Origin: Extensimonas vulgaris
GTDB taxonomy: Bacteria > Pseudomonadota > Gammaproteobacteria > Burkholderiales > Burkholderiaceae_C
NCBI RefSeq assembly: GCF_003337425.1
Contig: NZ_QPJU01000001.1
Location: forward strand, 1-64,000
DNA: 64,000 bases
Reading direction: 5' to 3'
Below the pieces are notes generated by a model. It saw nothing but the letters and a program-made list of their open reading frames with translations, was not told the origin of the DNA and ran no database searches. Every line of letters begins with the position of its first letter. The first letter of the stretch is position 1. The position numbers and the translations under genes were made by a program. This document shows positions 20,701 through 27,147 of the stretch, piece after piece.

Positions 20701-21236
20701 AGCTCTACAACGAAATGCTCAGCGAGGCCGTGCGCTCGCTCAAGGCCGGCAAGGAGCCCGACCTGCTCGCGCCGCTGTCGGCCACCACCGACATCAACCT
20801 GCACGCCCCCGCCCTGCTGCCCGACGACTACTGCGGCGACGTGCACCTGCGCCTGTCGTTTTACAAAAAGCTCGCCACCGCGCAAAGCGACGAGCAGATC
20901 GACCGCCTGCTCGAAGAGATCGTCGATCGCTTCGGCAAGCTGCCGCCGCCCACGCAAACCCTGATCGACGTGCACCGCCTGCGCGTGCTCGGCAGCCGCT
21001 ACGGCGTCACCAAGGTCGATGCCGCGCCCGGCGTGATCCACATCAGCTTCAAGCCCCAGCCGCCGATAGACCCGATGGCGATCATCGGGCTGATCCAGAA
21101 AAACAAGCACATCAAGCTCGCCGGCAACGAAAAGCTGCGCATCGAGCGCGCCTTGCCCGACCCCAAGGCGCGCGCGCAGCTGGTGCGCGACGTGCTGCGC
21201 AGCCTGGGCCAGCCGCTCGCGGCCGTGGCGGCGTGA
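17706..21236 (+). CDS. mfd: Transcription-repair coupling factor Mfd
   Basis: Mfd removes RNA polymerase stalled at DNA lesions and recruits UvrA. The 1176-residue product has the expected full length. Seen in order: UvrB-like N-terminal region (FPDWETLPYDSFSPHQDLISERL), the RNA-polymerase-interaction region (GDPVVHSAHGIGRYRGL), the translocase with Walker A GDVGFGKTEVA, DEEH in LIIDEEHRFGVRHKE, TATPIPRTLGMAL, motif VI RGRVGRSHHQAYAYL, and the C-terminal TRCF domain. ATG 17706 (MDLPKLSPGKRFTLPR) fits homologues; an upstream extension would overlap the leader hairpin. Confidence 0.97.
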   Translation: MDLPKLSPGKRFTLPRPVGSADALLLAQLAAREKSGRRLTAIVTADASDAQRLIDEMAFFAPELRIALFPDWETLPYDSFSPHQDLISERLATLWRISQRDQETGADVVLVPATTALYRLAPPSFLAAYTFHFKTGQKLDEARLKAQLTLAGYSHVTQVVSPGEYAVRGGLIDLFPMGSPMPYRIDLFDDEIDSIRAFDPDSQRSLYPVPEVRLLPGREFPMDEEARTRFRRRWRELIEGDPTKSRIYKDMGNGVATAGIEYYLPLFFDDTATVFDYLGAQATVVLHGDVQAAFAQFWQDTRERYRLVQGDPEHPVLPPEALFLSAEQFYTRANAHAQLALRSAAGAGATGGETPEGMVSAESAASAYAEFATLPDLTVVRGADEPLTRLQAHVQRTPQRVLLLAESAGRRESLLDFLRASGLHPPAFESLAEFQAADEKVGIATAALGTGFSWPEGGIDFVTETELFATGAATRRRKRQEQTSDVDALIKDLSELNVGDPVVHSAHGIGRYRGLVHMDLGEKNPDGSPATQEFLHLEYADKAALYVPVSQLQLISRYTGVSADEAPLHKLGSGQWDKAKRKAAEQVRDAAAELLNIYARRAARQGYAFRFHAQDYEIFANDFGFEETADQKAAIHAVIQDMISPRPMDRLVCGDVGFGKTEVALRAAFVAVTGGKQVAFLAPTTLLAEQHYQTLIDRFAKWPVKVAEVSRFRSAKEVAATLKGLAEGTVDIVVGTHKLLSASVHFKDLGLLIIDEEHRFGVRHKEAMKQLRAEVDVLTLTATPIPRTLGMALEGLRDLSVIATAPQRRLAIKTFVRSESTGVIREAVLRELKRGGQVYFLHNEVETIENRRQKLQEILPEARIAVAHGQMPERELERVMRDFVAQRYNLLLCSTIIETGIDVPTANTILISRADKFGLAQLHQLRGRVGRSHHQAYAYLMVPDLEGLTKQAQQRLEAIQQMEELGSGFYLAMHDLEIRGAGELLGENQSGNMLEVGFQLYNEMLSEAVRSLKAGKEPDLLAPLSATTDINLHAPALLPDDYCGDVHLRLSFYKKLATAQSDEQIDRLLEEIVDRFGKLPPPTQTLIDVHRLRVLGSRYGVTKVDAAPGVIHISFKPQPPIDPMAIIGLIQKNKHIKLAGNEKLRIERALPDPKARAQLVRDVLRSLGQPLAAVAA

Positions 21237-21271
21237 GGGCGTGGAGGGGCGCGAGGGCGTTCCCATGGGCC

Positions 21272-21300
21272 AAGACATATGCCGCGGCATAGGCTACACT
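21272..21300 (+). promoter_or_regulatory. vapBC promoter with palindromic operator in the spacer
   Basis: AAGACA (21272-21277) and TACACT (21295-21300) are separated by 17 bases. The spacer contains a perfect 14-bp palindrome TATGCCGCGGCATA at 21278-21291. A VapB dimer or VapBC complex bound there would block RNA polymerase, which fits the autoregulation known for vapBC operons. Confidence 0.55.
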
Positions 21301-21325
21301 GACCCCTCACCCAAAGGAGGCACCC

Positions 21326-21733
21326 ATGCCCCATGTCGCCGCATCCACTGCGGTTGACCGCCCGCAGCCCGAGGCGGCCCAAGCCCCCACTGCTGGCGCT
21401 GCCGTGCCGACTGCTGCTGTCAACCCCGGCGCTGATACCGACACCACAAAAATCCGCCGCGTGCGCCTGTTTCGCAACGGCGCGAACCAGGCCGTGCGCA
21501 TTCCCAAAGAGTTCGAGCTGCCCGGCAAGGAAGCGCTAGTGCGCCGCGAAGGCAATCGCCTTATCATCGAGGTCGTGCCAGAGCAGCCGCCAAAAGGCAC
21601 CGCTGCGGCGCTGGCCGCGGCGCTGCAGGAAATCGCCGCGCTGGGCCCCTGCACGGAGCCGTTCCCGGACATCGACGACTCCGACCTGTTGCCCCTGGAT
21701 GACATCCGCTTCGAAGACGACGACCACGCATGA
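21326..21733 (+). CDS. vapB: VapB-type antitoxin (AbrB/SpoVT fold) with long N-terminal extension
   Basis: The gene product would neutralise the VapC nuclease encoded next to it and repress the operon. The swapped-hairpin DNA-binding domain is at about residues 43-85 (VRLFRNGANQAVRIPKEFEL, then VRREGNRLIIEVV), followed by an acidic C-terminal toxin-binding tail (PDIDDSDLLPLDDIRFEDDD). At 135 residues it is longer than the usual 75-90 because of about 40 Ala/Pro-rich residues at the N-terminus. That start is nevertheless supported by a strong AAAGGAGG 7 bases upstream. The stop overlaps vapC by ATGA, implying translational coupling. Confidence 0.85.
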   Translation: MPHVAASTAVDRPQPEAAQAPTAGAAVPTAAVNPGADTDTTKIRRVRLFRNGANQAVRIPKEFELPGKEALVRREGNRLIIEVVPEQPPKGTAAALAAALQEIAALGPCTEPFPDIDDSDLLPLDDIRFEDDDHA

Positions 21734-22167
21734 CTGCACCTGCGTCGATCGCCCAATCCCCGCTCTATCTGCTGGACACCAACATCGTCAGCCACATGAT
21801 GAAGGACGGGCTTGGGCGCGCCGCCCAGCGCGGTTATGAGCTCGCGCAAACGCACCCGCAAGCGCGCATCGTCACGAGCATCATCGTGCAGTGCGAACTC
21901 TTGTTGGGCCTGCGCAAATACCCATCCGCACGCATGCAGCAAGCCTATGCTGCGCAAATGGCCCGCTTGCTCGTATTGCCTTTCGACACTGCCGCGGCCG
22001 AGGCATATGCCAGGCTGCGCGCCACGCTGGAGCGCCAGGGCACTCCCATGGGTGCGAACGACCTGCTGATCGCCGCGCAGGCGCTCGCCATAGGCGCCAC
22101 CGTGGTCAGCGCCGACGCCGCTTTTGCGCGCGTACCCGGCTTGCAGGTGAGCAACTGGCTGGCTTGA
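21730..22167 (+). CDS. vapC: VapC-type PIN-domain ribonuclease toxin
   Basis: PIN-domain toxins of this type cut tRNA or rRNA to stop growth. The 145-residue product carries the acidic metal-binding residues: Asp16 in YLLDTNIV, Glu56 in VQCELLLG, Asp111 in GANDLLIAAQAL, and Asp129 in VVSADAAF. All four are intact, so the toxin is probably active. The start overlaps the antitoxin stop (ATGA, 21730-21733), the normal vapBC arrangement. The target RNA cannot be told from the sequence. Confidence 0.88.
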   Translation: MTAPASIAQSPLYLLDTNIVSHMMKDGLGRAAQRGYELAQTHPQARIVTSIIVQCELLLGLRKYPSARMQQAYAAQMARLLVLPFDTAAAEAYARLRATLERQGTPMGANDLLIAAQALAIGATVVSADAAFARVPGLQVSNWLA

Positions 22168-22222
22168 TGCGGCTTCCTTGGCGGCTTTCCTGGCATTGAT
22201 CCCACCACGTTTTGTCGATTCC

Positions 22223-22879
22223 ATGCTGCTCGAAGCCACCCTCGTGATTTTGGCCGTGCTCGTGGCGCTGTGGCTCGCGCCGTGGCGCATGCTCGTGTGG
22301 CCCGCTGCCGCCGGGCGCGAACGCACGCTCTCGCCGCTCATCTCTCCGCTGCTTGCCACACTCGTGCTATTGCCCTGGGTCTGGGCGCTGCCCACCCTGC
22401 ACGCCATGCCGCTGCAACTGCAGTGGTCGGGCGCTTGCCTCGTGGTGCTGGTGCTCGGCTGGCCGCTGGCCGTGCTCACGCTCGTGGCGGTGGGCGTGCT
22501 CGCGTGCTGGTTTTCGCCTGCCATGGACTGGGCGCAGGCGCTGGGCTCCATCGCCTGGCTCGGCGTGGTACCAGCCACCTTTGCGCTACTGCTCGGCGCG
22601 CTGATTCGGCGCTTCATCGGCGCTCGGATCTTCGTCTATGTGCTGGGCCGCGCGTTCCTGGGCACGGTGCTGTGCGTGTTCGCGTCCGCCATGCTGGCCC
22701 AATGGAGCGGCCACACGCTGCCCGGTGTCGATGCGAGCCTGTCGCTCGTCGGGCACTGGCTCATGGCCTGGGGCGACGGCTTCATCACCGGCATGTTCGC
22801 GGCGATTTTCGTCGCCTTCAAACCCGAATGGCTCGCCACCTGGTCTGACCGGCTGTACCTGCACCCGCCGCCACACTGA
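22223..22879 (+). CDS. CbiM/COG3235-like integral membrane protein
   Basis: A 218-residue, strongly hydrophobic protein with about six predicted membrane helices, for example LVILAVLVALWLAPWRMLVW, WLGVVPATFALLLGALIRRF, and near the C-terminus FITGMFAAIFVAFKPEWL. The pattern resembles COG3235 proteins, annotated as energy-coupling-factor transporter permease-like, a relative of CbiM. No ECF ATPase is nearby, so a transport role is unproven. The ATG at 22223 is preferred; an in-frame TTG at 22178 would overlap sequence just after vapC. It is followed by the DUF3149 micro-gene. Confidence 0.6.
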   Translation: MLLEATLVILAVLVALWLAPWRMLVWPAAAGRERTLSPLISPLLATLVLLPWVWALPTLHAMPLQLQWSGACLVVLVLGWPLAVLTLVAVGVLACWFSPAMDWAQALGSIAWLGVVPATFALLLGALIRRFIGARIFVYVLGRAFLGTVLCVFASAMLAQWSGHTLPGVDASLSLVGHWLMAWGDGFITGMFAAIFVAFKPEWLATWSDRLYLHPPPH

Positions 22880-22902
22880 GGGGCCACCAAAATCGTTCGC
22901 AT

Positions 22903-22944
22903 CTGACGCACATCAATCCACGAAACCGTCTGCAGCGCGATAGT
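22903..22944 (+). promoter_or_regulatory. Candidate Fnr/Anr-dependent promoter of the DUF3149 gene
   Basis: CTGACGCACATCAA at 22903-22916 matches the Fnr consensus TTGAT-N4-ATCAA at 8 of 10 positions. GATAGT at 22939-22944 could be the -10. The predicted start near 22951 puts the Fnr-like site at -41.5, the classical class II activation distance. No good -35 is seen, as expected for an activated promoter. Confidence 0.4.
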
Positions 22945-22971
22945 GAAACTCCCGTTTCTAAGGAGGGTTTC

Positions 22972-23142
22972 ATGAAGTTGCTAACCGACCTCTTTTCCAC
23001 CGACTATGGTTTGATGAGCATCATCGGCATCCTGTTCATGATCGGTATGGGCGTTTTCTTCGTGCGCTTGTTCCTCGGCAAAATGGATGAAAGTGCACGC
23101 AAGGCCCAGCAGTCCAATACGCAAGCGCCGCACACGCCTTAG
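22972..23142 (+). CDS. DUF3149 single-span membrane micro-protein
   Basis: A 56-residue protein starting MKLLTDLFSTDYGLMS, with one hydrophobic helix (IIGILFMIGMGVFFVRLFL) and a charged, Gln/Thr/Pro-rich cytoplasmic tail. This pattern is the DUF3149 family found in Betaproteobacteria; function unknown. Start and translation are supported by a near-perfect AAGGAGG at 22960-22966. It is preceded by a possible Fnr-type promoter, suggesting higher expression when oxygen is low. It lies alone between a CbiM-like gene and a degraded region. Confidence 0.8.
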   Translation: MKLLTDLFSTDYGLMSIIGILFMIGMGVFFVRLFLGKMDESARKAQQSNTQAPHTP

Positions 23143-23610
23143 TGCGCTGCACCCCAAATAGCCTGCAATCGATCGATTCGCGCTCAAGGCGTAAGAGCGA
23201 ACCGTGGTTCGATCCTGCCCGCGCGGGAAACTCGTAAAAGCTTCGATCATCTTAAGCGCTGCTGCAGGCGCAGGAAGGCAGCTTCGGTCTTGCCTTTGCC
23301 CATCGGCACTTGGATGAGCACGAGCGGCGGCTTGTTGACCTCTTCCAGCCGCTGACGGTCTGCTAAGGCGACAGCGCTGGAATACCCCCCATCGTGCGTG
23401 AGAGCAGCCGGGTGGTATCTTTTTGCCCGAGCCCGAATAAATTTCGATATCCCGCACCTTTCACGTATCCCGCAAAAGCTCGCAAAAACCTTGCGGATGG
23501 AAGCGGAATTCAATCACTGCCAATGTCTGCTGCTATGGTTCGCGGCTTGCCGCGTGTTTGACCAGCCTTCTTCAGACGCCTTCCTTCCACCGCCCCTCGC
23601 AACACCACCC
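23143..23610. other. Gene-poor stretch with degraded sequence
   Basis: No intact gene is seen. The minus strand carries a helicase-like fragment (23250-23345). About 15 bases beyond its stop, 23205-23233 resembles a decayed type I-E CRISPR repeat (20 of 29 bases identical to the form I recall). The part nearer 23500 is less GC-rich than its neighbours. No promoter or terminator stands out. Confidence 0.4.
23250..23345 (-). pseudogene. Remnant of a Cas3-like or other DEAD-box helicase gene
   Basis: The minus strand encodes RQRLEEVNKPPLVLIQVP followed by MGKGKTEAAF, then a stop at 23247-23249. The block of hydrophobic strand, P-loop MGKGKT and EAAF is the motif I of Cas3-type CRISPR helicases, where APMGxGKTEAA is typical; other superfamily 2 helicases have similar motifs. 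Nothing recognisable of the rest of such a protein is present on either side. I read it as a short relic. The match is by eye and covers only about 32 residues. Confidence 0.35.
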
Positions 23611-24870
23611 ATGACAGCCCCCACCACGATCCAGCTCATCGGCGCCGCCCTGTTCGGCCTGGCCGTCCTGCACACGTTTTCGACCAAGCTCTTCGAGCAC
23701 CTTGCGCACACGCAGCCGCGGCATGCGGGCATCTGGCATCTGCTGGGGGAGGTCGAGGTGGTGTTCGGCTTCTGGGCCATGGTGTTGATGCTGTGCATGT
23801 ATGCCCTGCTGGGCACGCACGAGGCCACGGCCTACCTGGAGTCGCGCAACTTCACCGAGTCCATGTTCGTCTTCGCGATCATGGTGATCGCGGGCACGCG
23901 GCCGGTGCTGGAGCTGGCCGGGGCCAGCGTGCGCCTGGTGGCGCGCTTTGTGCCGCTGCCGGACGGCATGGCGATGTATTTCCTCGTGCTGGCCTTCGTG
24001 CCGCTGCTGGGCTCGTTCATCACCGAGCCCGCCGCCATGACGCTGGCTGCGTTGATGCTGCGCGACCTGCTGTTTTCGCGCCAGGTGTCATCCAAGCTGA
24101 AATACGTGACGGTGGGCGTGCTGTTCGTGAACGTCTCCATCGGCGGCACGCTCACGCCGTTTGCCGCGCCGCCCGTGCTCATGGTGGCCACACCCTGGAA
24201 CTGGGACTTGTGGTTCATGCTGGGGCACTTTGGCTGGAAGGCGGCGCTGGCCGTGGTGTTCAATGCCGCTTCGGCGATGCTGCTGTTTCGCGCCGATGTC
24301 GCGCACATGTCCGCCAAGCCTGCGCGCAAGCAAGCCAGCGTGCCGCTGTCCGTGGTGCTGGTGCACTTGCTGTTTCTGGCGCTGGTGGTGGTGTTTGCGC
24401 ACCACCCCACCGTGTTCATGGGCCTGTTTCTGTTTTTTCTGGGCTTTACTGCGGCGTACCCGCAGCACCAAAACCCGCTGATTTTGCGCGAGGCCCTGCT
24501 CGTGGCCTTTTTCCTTGCGGGGCTGGTGGTGCTGGGCGGCTTGCAGCAATGGTGGTTGCAGCCCGTGCTCACAAGCCTGGATTCGCACACCGTGTTCTTC
24601 GCAGCGGCGGCGCTTACGGCCATCACCGACAACGCCGCGCTGACCTATCTGGGCACCCTGGTCGAAGGGCTGAGCCAGGACTTCAAAATCTCGCTGGTTG
24701 CCGGGGCCGTCACGGGCGGTGGCCTGACGCTGATTGCCAACGCCCCCAACCCCGCCGGCGCCGCCATCCTCAAGGAAAAGTTCGCCGACAACGCCATCCA
24801 CCCGCTGGGCCTGCTGATCGCCGCCCTGCCGCCCACGCTCGTGGCCGTGCTGGCGTTCCAGGTGTTGTGA
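23611..24870 (+). CDS. Putative Na+/H+ antiporter (Na_H_antiport_3 family)
   Basis: A 419-residue polytopic membrane protein with about eleven helices. Conserved-looking blocks are LGEVEVVFGFWAMVLMLCM, FVPLLGSFITEPAAMTLAAL, the NVSIGGTLTPFAAPPVLMVA loop, ALTAITDNAALTYLGTLVEG and NAPNPAGAAILKEKF. They match a family annotated as putative Na+/H+ antiporters of the IT superfamily, with two re-entrant acidic/Asn motifs. Ion specificity is unproven. ATG 23611 has no clear ribosome site, but upstream in-frame residues are not protein-like. The next gene, convergent, also encodes a cation antiporter. Confidence 0.7.
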   Translation: MTAPTTIQLIGAALFGLAVLHTFSTKLFEHLAHTQPRHAGIWHLLGEVEVVFGFWAMVLMLCMYALLGTHEATAYLESRNFTESMFVFAIMVIAGTRPVLELAGASVRLVARFVPLPDGMAMYFLVLAFVPLLGSFITEPAAMTLAALMLRDLLFSRQVSSKLKYVTVGVLFVNVSIGGTLTPFAAPPVLMVATPWNWDLWFMLGHFGWKAALAVVFNAASAMLLFRADVAHMSAKPARKQASVPLSVVLVHLLFLALVVVFAHHPTVFMGLFLFFLGFTAAYPQHQNPLILREALLVAFFLAGLVVLGGLQQWWLQPVLTSLDSHTVFFAAAALTAITDNAALTYLGTLVEGLSQDFKISLVAGAVTGGGLTLIANAPNPAGAAILKEKFADNAIHPLGLLIAALPPTLVAVLAFQVL

Positions 24871-24894
24871 GCTTGCAGTGCCTCGTCCACACGG

Positions 24895-25899
24895 TCATTG
24901 GCCGTGCGAATACTGCAGCAGGGCGTTGATCAGGTACAGCCCGAGCAGCGCGATGCTGGCCCAGCTGCCCAGGTGCAGCACGCGCGAGACAGGCCGGTAC
25001 GCCAGCGCCACCACCACGGCGCCGCTCATCACGCAGGCGCACAGCGCGGATAGCACGTGAATGGGCGCCACGTGCAGATACAGCACCCCGGGGCGAAAGG
25101 CGATGTCGTCTATGGCCAGGATCAAGATGTCGAACAAATTGCTGCCGAGCAGGTTGCCCACGGCCAGATCGATGGCACCTATGCGCACGGCCCCCCAGGT
25201 GGTGGCAAGCTCCGGCACCGAGGTAGCCAGCGCCACGAACAAGGTGCCCACGAAGGAATCCGACCAGCCCATGATCCGCGCCAGCTCCACGCCGATCAGG
25301 GGCAGCCAGATGCCGCTGCCCACGATCACCATGGCCGCCAGCGCATAGCCGGTCAACGCCACCTTGAGGGATACGGCGGGCCGCTGCGCCTCGGCCGCAG
25401 GGCGATCGCGCTGCTCTGCGAGGTACATGGTGCGCATGGCCAGGGCATACAGTGCCAGCAGCACCAGACTGCCCCAGCTGACATGGCCCACGCTGGGCAG
25501 AAAGCCTTGGGTGCTGGCCAACATCACCAGCGCTGCCATGGCCAGCAGAATGGCACCAAACCCCGCCGACAAAATGTGCCCGCCACTGGCCGCGGCGTAC
25601 ACAGCGCCGCGGCGATAGAACACGTCCACCAGCGCCAGGATGGCCAGGTTGAACACGCAACTGCCCAGGACGTCGCCCGCCGCCATGTTGGGGGATTGCG
25701 CCACCGTGACTGCGCTCAGCCCCGTCACCAGTTCCGGCAACGAAGTGACGGTGCCCACCAGAATCACGCCCAACCAGCTGCGCGACAGCCCCGTCCAGGC
25801 CGCGATCGCATCGCCATAGCGGATCAGACGCACACCGGCAAAGCCGATCACGACGATGCAAAACGCGAATTGCAGCCACACTTCCAACCATGCAGGCAT
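24895..25899 (-). CDS. Sodium:calcium antiporter family membrane protein (CaCA)
   Basis: A 334-residue membrane protein with ten to eleven helices in two inverted halves. Each half has the alpha-repeat: VTSLPELVTGLSAVTVAQSP near the N-terminus and ATSVPELATTWGAVRIG in the second half, each followed by an N-rich motif (GDVLGSCVFNLAIL and GNLLGSNLFDILIL). These are the ion-binding signatures of the Ca2+/cation antiporter superfamily. ATG 25899 has GAGGAG at good spacing. It is convergent with the putative Na+/H+ antiporter; the pair may act in monovalent/divalent cation homeostasis. Confidence 0.88.
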   Translation of the reverse strand: MPAWLEVWLQFAFCIVVIGFAGVRLIRYGDAIAAWTGLSRSWLGVILVGTVTSLPELVTGLSAVTVAQSPNMAAGDVLGSCVFNLAILALVDVFYRRGAVYAAASGGHILSAGFGAILLAMAALVMLASTQGFLPSVGHVSWGSLVLLALYALAMRTMYLAEQRDRPAAEAQRPAVSLKVALTGYALAAMVIVGSGIWLPLIGVELARIMGWSDSFVGTLFVALATSVPELATTWGAVRIGAIDLAVGNLLGSNLFDILILAIDDIAFRPGVLYLHVAPIHVLSALCACVMSGAVVVALAYRPVSRVLHLGSWASIALLGLYLINALLQYSHGQ

Positions 25900-26002
25900 G
25901 ACTTCTCCTCTCTCGGCCAATGCCGGGGGAGTTTAGAGCCTGCACCATTGCCTGACCGATTCGCTTGCCCCTGCGCGCAGCAGCGCGCTCCGGATCAGCA
26001 TC

Positions 26003-26055
26003 AAATCGGGACTTTGCGCAGAGATCACGTAGGCTATCAGCTATCTATTCAATAG
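26003..26055 (-). repeat. AGCTG family repeat overlapping the mipA-like 3' end
   Basis: The minus strand reads TTGAATAGATAGCTGATAGC, then TGCGCAAAGTCCCGATTT, a diverged member of the family. It begins inside the last codons of the MipA/OmpV-like gene, supplying its stop codon region. Confidence 0.45.
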
Positions 26056-26912
26056 TGCAGCACAAACGCCGCCATGATGCTGCGCTGCACCGGCGCGCCA
26101 TAGGACTGGATCACGGGACTTTGGCGCGCGCTGCTGGAGAGTTTGCCCCAGGAGAAGTCGAGCGCCACGCCGGTGTGTGCGCTCGTGGGCACGAAGGCCT
26201 GGTATTCGAGCGTGTATTGGCTGGCCCCGCGCCCCGGCGCGTAAGGGCTCTGGCCCAGCGCCGCGGCGCTGGCCGCATCGAGCCCGAAAAAGCGCCGCAT
26301 GCCCCGGCCGTTCATGCCCTCCACGCCGCCTTTGAGGCTGTGCTCGACGTAGCCCAGGCGCGGCAAGTCCCATTCGGCGTACAGGTCGCCATAGACCACG
26401 CCCGTGGCCTGGAGGTCGCGGCGCCAGCGCAGGCCCAGGCTCAAGGGCTCCATGGGGGCGTATTCGAGATAGACGCCGGCCTGAGCCGTGGTGTCGAACG
26501 TAGGCAGTTGGGACGCGGCGCTGCCCAGGTCGTGGCGCGAGCGGCCCCAGGTCAGCGTGCCGACCAAGCCGCCGTGCCAGTGCTGCCCATGCAGCAAGTC
26601 CACGCGCAGGCCGTCGGTAGTGGAAAGCTCGACGCGGTCCTGCCAGTTCAGATCCACGTAAGGAATGGGGATGGTGCGCTGGCTTTTCGCGCCCAGCCAG
26701 CGCGGGTAGCGCAGCGCGCCCAGGCCCAGCGTATAAGCAAACGGCTCGGGTGGCGGCGCGGCTGCCTGCGCGGTGGTGGCGGGGTCGCTACCGGGCTTGG
26801 TCTCGGCCGCCGCTGCGGCACCGTCGGCGCGCGCTGGCACTTGCAAAAAAATAGCTGCCAGCGCAAGTCCCGCCTGCGTTATGGCACTAAATGACTGAAA
26901 ACGAACAAGCAT
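26049..26912 (-). CDS. MipA/OmpV family outer membrane protein
   Basis: A 287-residue protein with a signal peptide (MLVRFQSFSAITQAGLALAA, then PARADG as cleavage region) and a beta-barrel-like mature part ending in aromatic residue Tyr, as outer-membrane proteins usually do. The order YTLGLGALRYPRWLGAKSQR, IPIPYVDLNW, GLSLGLRWRR-like strand and GVVYGDLYAEW matches the MipA/OmpV family, named for the MltA-interacting protein. An AT-rich repeat (26844-26900) is translated within the signal peptide. Some porins of this family lie next to two-component systems; here the neighbours are antiporters. Confidence 0.75.
   Translation of the reverse strand: MLVRFQSFSAITQAGLALAAIFLQVPARADGAAAAAETKPGSDPATTAQAAAPPPEPFAYTLGLGALRYPRWLGAKSQRTIPIPYVDLNWQDRVELSTTDGLRVDLLHGQHWHGGLVGTLTWGRSRHDLGSAASQLPTFDTTAQAGVYLEYAPMEPLSLGLRWRRDLQATGVVYGDLYAEWDLPRLGYVEHSLKGGVEGMNGRGMRRFFGLDAASAAALGQSPYAPGRGASQYTLEYQAFVPTSAHTGVALDFSWGKLSSSARQSPVIQSYGAPVQRSIMAAFVLHY
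26844..26900 (+). repeat. AGCTGCCAGCGC family repeat inside the MipA/OmpV signal-peptide coding region
   Basis: CAAAAAAATAGCTGCCAGCGC (the core of the family) is followed by TGCGTTATGGCACTAAA. The unit covers most of the signal-peptide codons on the opposite strand, so here the repeat supplies hydrophobic residues (ITQAGLALAAIFL). Confidence 0.65.
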
Positions 26913-26958
26913 GGGCAGGGGCGACTTAGCGGCGCAGGCGGAAACGAAACACAAACAC

Positions 26959-27033
26959 GACTTACACAACTTGACTCAAGCAAGGCGCTCGCCTCATGGA
27001 AAACACTTTGTTGCACCCTTGTTGGCGTAAGTC
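26959..27033 (-). repeat. 75-bp degenerate copy 4 of the 77-bp miniature element
   Basis: Ends GACTTACACAA and GGCGTAAGTC; interior CAAGGCGCTCGCC and CACTTTG correspond to the reverse complement of copies 2 and 3. It lies in the 235-bp gap between the divergent MipA/OmpV and FemAB-like genes, so it may overlap promoters of either. Confidence 0.75.
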
Positions 27034-27147
27034 CATACAAAAATTGACGAGAAAGTTAAATTTACAGAGCCTTCAAAATACCTACAGACCGATAACCTGC
27101 GGGGATATCGTCAGCGCCAAAGCCCTTGCGCGCGATACTTCGCCCGC

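Noticed and set aside
17745..21290. 1181-codon open frame antisense to mfd
   Set aside because: Same shadow effect. It covers mfd almost exactly and shows no domain.
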